Part shown: positions 59,855-64,000 of the stretch, piece after piece
Layout of the letters: every line of letters starts with the position of its first letter
Position numbering within the stretch: position 1 is the first letter of the stretch
Program-made: the position numbers and the translations under genes
Notes under the pieces: model-generated
Database searches by the model: none
What the model was told of the DNA's origin: nothing
What the model saw: only the letters and a program-made list of their open reading frames with translations
NCBI RefSeq assembly: GCF_003865075.1
Contig: NZ_BHWB01000011.1
Span: forward strand, 62,001 to 126,000
Reading direction: 5' to 3'
From: Bacteroides faecalis
Lineage (GTDB): Bacteria; Bacteroidota; Bacteroidia; Bacteroidales; Bacteroidaceae
Length of the DNA stretch: 64,000 bases

Positions 59855-62800
59855 TTATATCGGCAATTTCAACTTGACGGGTCCTGATATACCGGAATCA
59901 AACAAATTCATGTTGGGAACCCCTTCCCATCCCCACGTACGAAGTTTGCGCATATCATCTTTCATCCATATTTCATTAATGATCAGATTACCGACTCTTA
60001 TTCTTATTCTATTCTTACCCGGTTTTAGCTTATCCGATATATCAAAGACAAACGGAGGCCATAAGCGTGCACCAACCGATTGGTCGTTCACGAAGACTTC
60101 TGCCATCGATGTAACTTTACCCAAATCTATTGTGATCTCCCGCGAAGGATTATCAATGGAAATAGTTGTTTCACAATCAACATAACCTGTGTACTGCTGC
60201 AAACCAAACGCATACCATGACTGCAAATTCTCAACCTCTCCCGTACCAACCAAAAACTTGAAAGGTACGATCGGATTTTTTTGTTCTTCGGAGTTCAACA
60301 CAAAGCCTAACAAAGATGCTTCTGACGATAAACGTACTAACGTATCCGACAACTTCTGTTTCTTTCCATCCACCCAAATGTCTTTACCCAACATCTGCTC
60401 AGGCAATACAATGGCTTTTGTCCCTATCGGTATGTTCATTCTCCAATATGCATATTTACTACTCAGGTTTTCACGCCAAGCATAATATTTCCAATCCGAC
60501 TGGTCATACTGGGGCTGCAATCTATTTTCATCAATTCTTTCTTCGTTGGAATAAAATACTTTAGCGGTTGTTTTGAAAACAGTGTCTCGTTCCGGATAAG
60601 TAAGTTTCCATTTCCCTTTCAGAATCTCCTCTTTGAATGCGATATTCTTTTTTTCCATGCTTTTGGCAGTCTTCATTTGTGGATTGAAAGCAAGCCAATA
60701 ACCCTCATATGGGTTCAATGTCAATACAACTTTATTATATCCCTTCTCTTTATCGAAGGGGATTAGCTGCATTTGTCCAGTTTCACAGTTCCATATTTCC
60801 GCCGCGCCCTCTCCATCTCTCAACCATGCTGTAAAGTTTCTGATGGTGTCTGTATTATTGGATAGCCAATAAAGATGTGTATTGCCAATGGTTCGATGGG
60901 CTGTATACAGTCTGCCTGCATTTTCAAATTTCATTTGTGGTTTCACGTTGTTATTGAGAGCTACTACCAGTTCTTTCTGTTTGTCCCGTTGAGTAGCCAG
61001 ATCAATTACATTCGACATTCTTTTTAGAGCATTACTCTGTGCTATGATCATTTCATCGTTCATTCCATATTCAGAGGAACCTTTGGGAAGATCTCCCAAC
61101 AGAATAACAGTTCCACCTTTCTTAGCAAAATCTACAATCTTTTGAAATGCGGGACGGGAAATGACATAAACCGGTGGAAGCACCAATGCATAAAAATCAT
61201 GCTTATTAATTGTTAATTTAGTCTTTCCATTAGATGCTCCAATCTCTCCTTTTTCCAAATAATAATTATCTCCTATCAAGAAATCTATATTGTTCACGTT
61301 CATTTGCCGCATTGCCTCCGAAAAGATCCGGTTTGTTTCCACCGCACGTTTATCCCATCGCTCTTCTTGTCCCCATGCATTCTCTTTAAAATAACACTCA
61401 GAGAAGGCCCAGACACTTTCCAACGGATTGATTAATAAAGCATCCGCAACCAACCGACTTTGTCGGGTTACAAAAGCTGCTCTTCTAGCAAAGTCTGTCC
61501 AAAGGTGCATATAGTCCCAATACGGATTTTCCGTATACCAGTCAGAGGGAAAAGGAATTGTCTCTAATTTCCTATTCATGTAAATGCCATGAGGAACTAC
61601 ATGATTGACTCCAAAAGAAGTTACGGAATTGATCGTCATTTTCATCATTTCGGGTGACTGTATCCATCCTGCGACTCCCATAATCTCACTCATGAAGGGG
61701 CGGTCTTCAAACTCGGCAACGGATTGTATTTCTTTAAAATCGTGTACTTCCTGCGATTTCATCACAAGGCAGTCATTGCCGGGCATTGTTACGGCACGGG
61801 TAGTCTTCATCAGATCGCCCACCGCTACAGTTTGTGCTAACAATGATTCTTCCCACAAATTAGAGATATAATACATTCCTCGTTCCTTCAACCAAGTAAC
61901 TAAGGGTTCAAAATAACATTCGGTATACACATCGGACACAACCTCGAACCAGTCGCACCGGGCTTTTGCATAAATACCGTCTTTATCTTCTTCAGTCAGT
62001 AAAGGCAACCACAATCTGATATCGCGTTTTTTCTTATTCTCATATTGTTGGGCAAAATATTCTGACCATGCCATTTGCCAACCATAATCGCCTTCGTTAT
62101 CGACAAATACTCCGGGCATTGTTCTGCCCATCTCTTTGCTAAACTGTTCATCATACTTCTCGTGTACCAGTGGAATAAAGACTTCCATTAATTTAGGATT
62201 AAGATAGTTTACCCTCCCACCATCAATACCGGAATGGTGTTTTACTTCATAGGTGTAAACTACCCAATCCCCTTCAGGTGCTGTCCAACTAATATTCTTC
62301 CCTTTTCCTATCACTTGTAGGGTTGTGGCGTCAATCCGGCCATTTACTTTTTTTCCAGCAACTGCGAAATCAATCAATTCATATTTAACTGTCTCACTTC
62401 CTGCCACTTCATATCGCTTCCATGCCAAATATTGAGCCTCCAAATCCGGTGATAGTTCGAGTACCTTACCTGCCGCTTGACCGCTTGGCCAGTTGTAGTC
62501 ATCACAATAGCTAAAAGACATTCCGAGCTCTTTCGTTTTCTGTAAAGTATTGCCAAAGCTGTTGAACCATGGTTTTGCCAGATACTGCTCTACCGGAAGT
62601 GCCGCTACGGAACCATCAAATCCCGAACGAGGATGAGCATATCCCGGATTCAGTCTTTGTTTTGCCATTTTTTCTGCCATTGTTGCCGCAGATTGCTCAT
62701 CCTTAATCACATCATCCCAAAACCAGAATGTATGGGGAGCGTAAAACATCGGTGGATTCATAAACATATTACGAACCTCTTTCGGATTATTATATTTCTT

Positions 62801-62902
62801 CTGCCATTCAGGCAGGCCCTCCTTTTTTGTAAATTGGCATACAACAGTAGTACACAAACAACAGCCTACAACAATCAGACAACTAAGTTTTATTATTTTC
62901 AT
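59855..62902 (-). CDS. Second GH106-like glycosyl hydrolase
   Basis: An exported glycosidase of 1015 residues with signal peptide (LSCLIVVGCCLCTTVVC). The N-terminal catalytic region contains HTFWFWDDVIKDEQSAATMA, NPGYAHPRSGFDG and LGMSFSYCDDYNWPSGQAA, similar in layout to GH106-family and related rhamnosidase-like proteins. The C-terminus has a jelly-roll sugar-binding domain (VTSMAEVFVNDQSVGARLWP; DISDKLKPGKNRIRIRV). The exact family could be GH106 or a nearby unclassified family. It probably acts on a different rhamnose-containing linkage than the 56547 enzyme in the same operon. Confidence 0.75.
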   Translation of the reverse strand: MKIIKLSCLIVVGCCLCTTVVCQFTKKEGLPEWQKKYNNPKEVRNMFMNPPMFYAPHTFWFWDDVIKDEQSAATMAEKMAKQRLNPGYAHPRSGFDGSVAALPVEQYLAKPWFNSFGNTLQKTKELGMSFSYCDDYNWPSGQAAGKVLELSPDLEAQYLAWKRYEVAGSETVKYELIDFAVAGKKVNGRIDATTLQVIGKGKNISWTAPEGDWVVYTYEVKHHSGIDGGRVNYLNPKLMEVFIPLVHEKYDEQFSKEMGRTMPGVFVDNEGDYGWQMAWSEYFAQQYENKKKRDIRLWLPLLTEEDKDGIYAKARCDWFEVVSDVYTECYFEPLVTWLKERGMYYISNLWEESLLAQTVAVGDLMKTTRAVTMPGNDCLVMKSQEVHDFKEIQSVAEFEDRPFMSEIMGVAGWIQSPEMMKMTINSVTSFGVNHVVPHGIYMNRKLETIPFPSDWYTENPYWDYMHLWTDFARRAAFVTRQSRLVADALLINPLESVWAFSECYFKENAWGQEERWDKRAVETNRIFSEAMRQMNVNNIDFLIGDNYYLEKGEIGASNGKTKLTINKHDFYALVLPPVYVISRPAFQKIVDFAKKGGTVILLGDLPKGSSEYGMNDEMIIAQSNALKRMSNVIDLATQRDKQKELVVALNNNVKPQMKFENAGRLYTAHRTIGNTHLYWLSNNTDTIRNFTAWLRDGEGAAEIWNCETGQMQLIPFDKEKGYNKVVLTLNPYEGYWLAFNPQMKTAKSMEKKNIAFKEEILKGKWKLTYPERDTVFKTTAKVFYSNEERIDENRLQPQYDQSDWKYYAWRENLSSKYAYWRMNIPIGTKAIVLPEQMLGKDIWVDGKKQKLSDTLVRLSSEASLLGFVLNSEEQKNPIVPFKFLVGTGEVENLQSWYAFGLQQYTGYVDCETTISIDNPSREITIDLGKVTSMAEVFVNDQSVGARLWPPFVFDISDKLKPGKNRIRIRVGNLIINEIWMKDDMRKLRTWGWEGVPNMNLFDSGISGPVKLKLPI

Positions 62903-63003
62903 AAATCTCTTGAATTAGTTTCATTTAAAATTCTTGTATCATTCTATTTATAATCATAGAGGCCCAATCGTATGAGCTTTGTATGATTACAGAAACTATT
63001 AAC

Positions 63004-64000
63004 TTATTCCCTCTCCTCCCCTAAAATAGACAGTTCCGCTAAGTGTGCATAGGGACTATTATCATAAGACTTATTCATCACTATTTTGAAATAGGAGAAA
63101 TTTTCTTTCGTATCAACCGCATAATATTGAGGCACTACGTCTGTGCGTGAATAAATATCGTATGTTTCTAAATCAACCCAATTTTCTCCATCATTACTTC
63201 CTTGAATAGTGAAATTGCTAAAAGAATATCCTGATCTACAATTCGCGTCATTTCTACATTGCAATACAACACGTCTTATATTAACCTTCTTTTTCATATT
63301 TACAGCTAACCAATGCGGATAACCGGGTACATCACTTCCTGAATGACGACTATGCCAATACGTCGGAACCAAACCTGCATTGGCTGTATTTTCAATCACA
63401 CCATCCAGCACTCTTTCCGGATTTGCTCCTCCATAACCCGTCTGTCCTGTTGGTTCATAGGAACTGGCAGTAATAGTCCAATCACTTCTATCTATGATGG
63501 TTAAAGGTTTGCTTATCTCTGCTACTGCTTCAAAAACATCCACACAGGTAGTATCTGGAACAAAAAAACTCTGGAAACTGAATTCTGTCCCCATCTTATA
63601 ATCATTCAAAACCAATGCTTCATTACTTTGCGCATCAACAACAATCTTTGTTTCCTCATTCTCTTTATTGATATAACGAAACTCAGTTTTTGTTATATTA
63701 CTAGTAAGATCGGCTTCATTCCATTCCACAACCAGTTTATCTACATCTATATAAGCAATATTGATCGTCCGATTATACAAGGAAGATTTGTAGACATCAC
63801 CATATGCCCGGCTATTAACCTCTACCGGGACCGACTTATTGCCATCGGCATCATAAGTATTGATGACAAATGAATAATCACGTTCCTCCAGATTATCAAC
63901 GACGAGTTCTACATTATCTGAGTTTCCCACAATATCGAACTCCCTCTTCTGACGACCATCATCCCAAGAAACAACAGCTTTTGTTATAGATGAATCAACC
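63004..64000 (-). CDS. DUF4998 / discoidin (F5/8 type C) protein, 5' end missing
   Basis: The frame is open to the right edge of the window (it reads on through ITKAVVSWDDGRQKREFD), so the gene starts beyond it. The visible 332 residues begin inside a DUF4998 domain (NSDNVELVVDNLEERDYSF) and a fibronectin-like strand region. An F5/8 type C (discoidin) carbohydrate-binding domain follows: ASSYEPTGQTGYGGANPERV, then YWHSRHSGSDVPGYPHWLAV and ISILGEE-like ending. Such proteins are surface glycan-binding or accessory lipoproteins of SusC/SusD loci. It is 101 nt upstream of the second glycosidase on the same strand. Confidence 0.85.
   Translation of the reverse strand, partial: VDSSITKAVVSWDDGRQKREFDIVGNSDNVELVVDNLEERDYSFVINTYDADGNKSVPVEVNSRAYGDVYKSSLYNRTINIAYIDVDKLVVEWNEADLTSNITKTEFRYINKENEETKIVVDAQSNEALVLNDYKMGTEFSFQSFFVPDTTCVDVFEAVAEISKPLTIIDRSDWTITASSYEPTGQTGYGGANPERVLDGVIENTANAGLVPTYWHSRHSGSDVPGYPHWLAVNMKKKVNIRRVVLQCRNDANCRSGYSFSNFTIQGSNDGENWVDLETYDIYSRTDVVPQYYAVDTKENFSYFKIVMNKSYDNSPYAHLAELSILGEERE

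Noticed and set aside
1..64000. CRISPR array
   Set aside because: No regularly spaced 24-40 bp repeats with unique spacers were seen; the decamer, hexamer and 21-bp repeats have no such spacers and there are no cas genes.
1..64000. Insertion sequence transposases
   Set aside because: No DDE or HUH transposase gene was recognised; the only recombinase is the tyrosine integrase at 41191.

Overview
The window comes from the genus Bacteroides or a close relative, probably the B. thetaiotaomicron/ovatus group. The evidence is the set of protein families, the frequent Bacteroidetes -7 promoter element (TAnnTTTG) in front of genes, the near absence of Shine-Dalgarno sequences, a serine palmitoyltransferase for sphingolipids, and polysaccharide-utilisation genes. 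Both window edges cut a gene: clpC on the left and a DUF4998/discoidin protein on the right.

Positions 1-39700 are mostly AT-rich, ordinary chromosome. In order they hold: clpC, htpG and a patatin/beta-barrel esterase; three tandem tRNA-Arg(ACG) genes; ligA-dapA and divergent trmD; pyrK-pyrD; an XRE regulator followed by about 1.2 kb without a gene; amn-holA; an orphan HSDR_N protein; a TolC/adaptor/RND efflux operon; Nif3 and zinc-ribbon proteins; small lipoprotein and VOC genes; a repeat-rich gap; a fetAB-type exporter with a coupled 90-residue protein; DUF2148, aguA and aguB (agmatine to putrescine); aspS with an LtaS-type membrane transferase and GtrA; a lipid kinase divergent from serine palmitoyltransferase; two small lipoproteins; and an AraC regulator.

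From about 39890 to 56140 lies a visibly more GC-rich integrated element. Its plus-strand core resembles NBU-type mobilizable transposons: a zinc-finger protein with four HTH modules, a tyrosine integrase, a membrane protein, an excisionase-like HTH protein, a RecA-fold ATPase, a primase-like protein and a MobV relaxase. Non-coding parts match these functions: decamer repeats near the left end, a shared motif upstream of the integrase and HTH genes, dense GGGACA/TGTCCC hexamers around the ATPase-primase junction, and five inverted repeats before the relaxase that look like oriT. The minus-strand cargo is a complete FecI-type sigma factor / FecR / STN-bearing TonB receptor / DUF4249 lipoprotein / beta-barrel / lipoprotein set, apparently a self-regulated outer-membrane uptake system of unknown substrate. 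Next to it are two small ORFs that may be phage-tail gene remnants. The exact element ends were not identified.

From about 56500 to the end is part of a polysaccharide-utilisation locus on the minus strand: a DUF4998/discoidin protein and two large GH106-like glycosidases, which suggests rhamnose-containing pectin or a similar glycan as target. The element separates this locus from the AraC gene.
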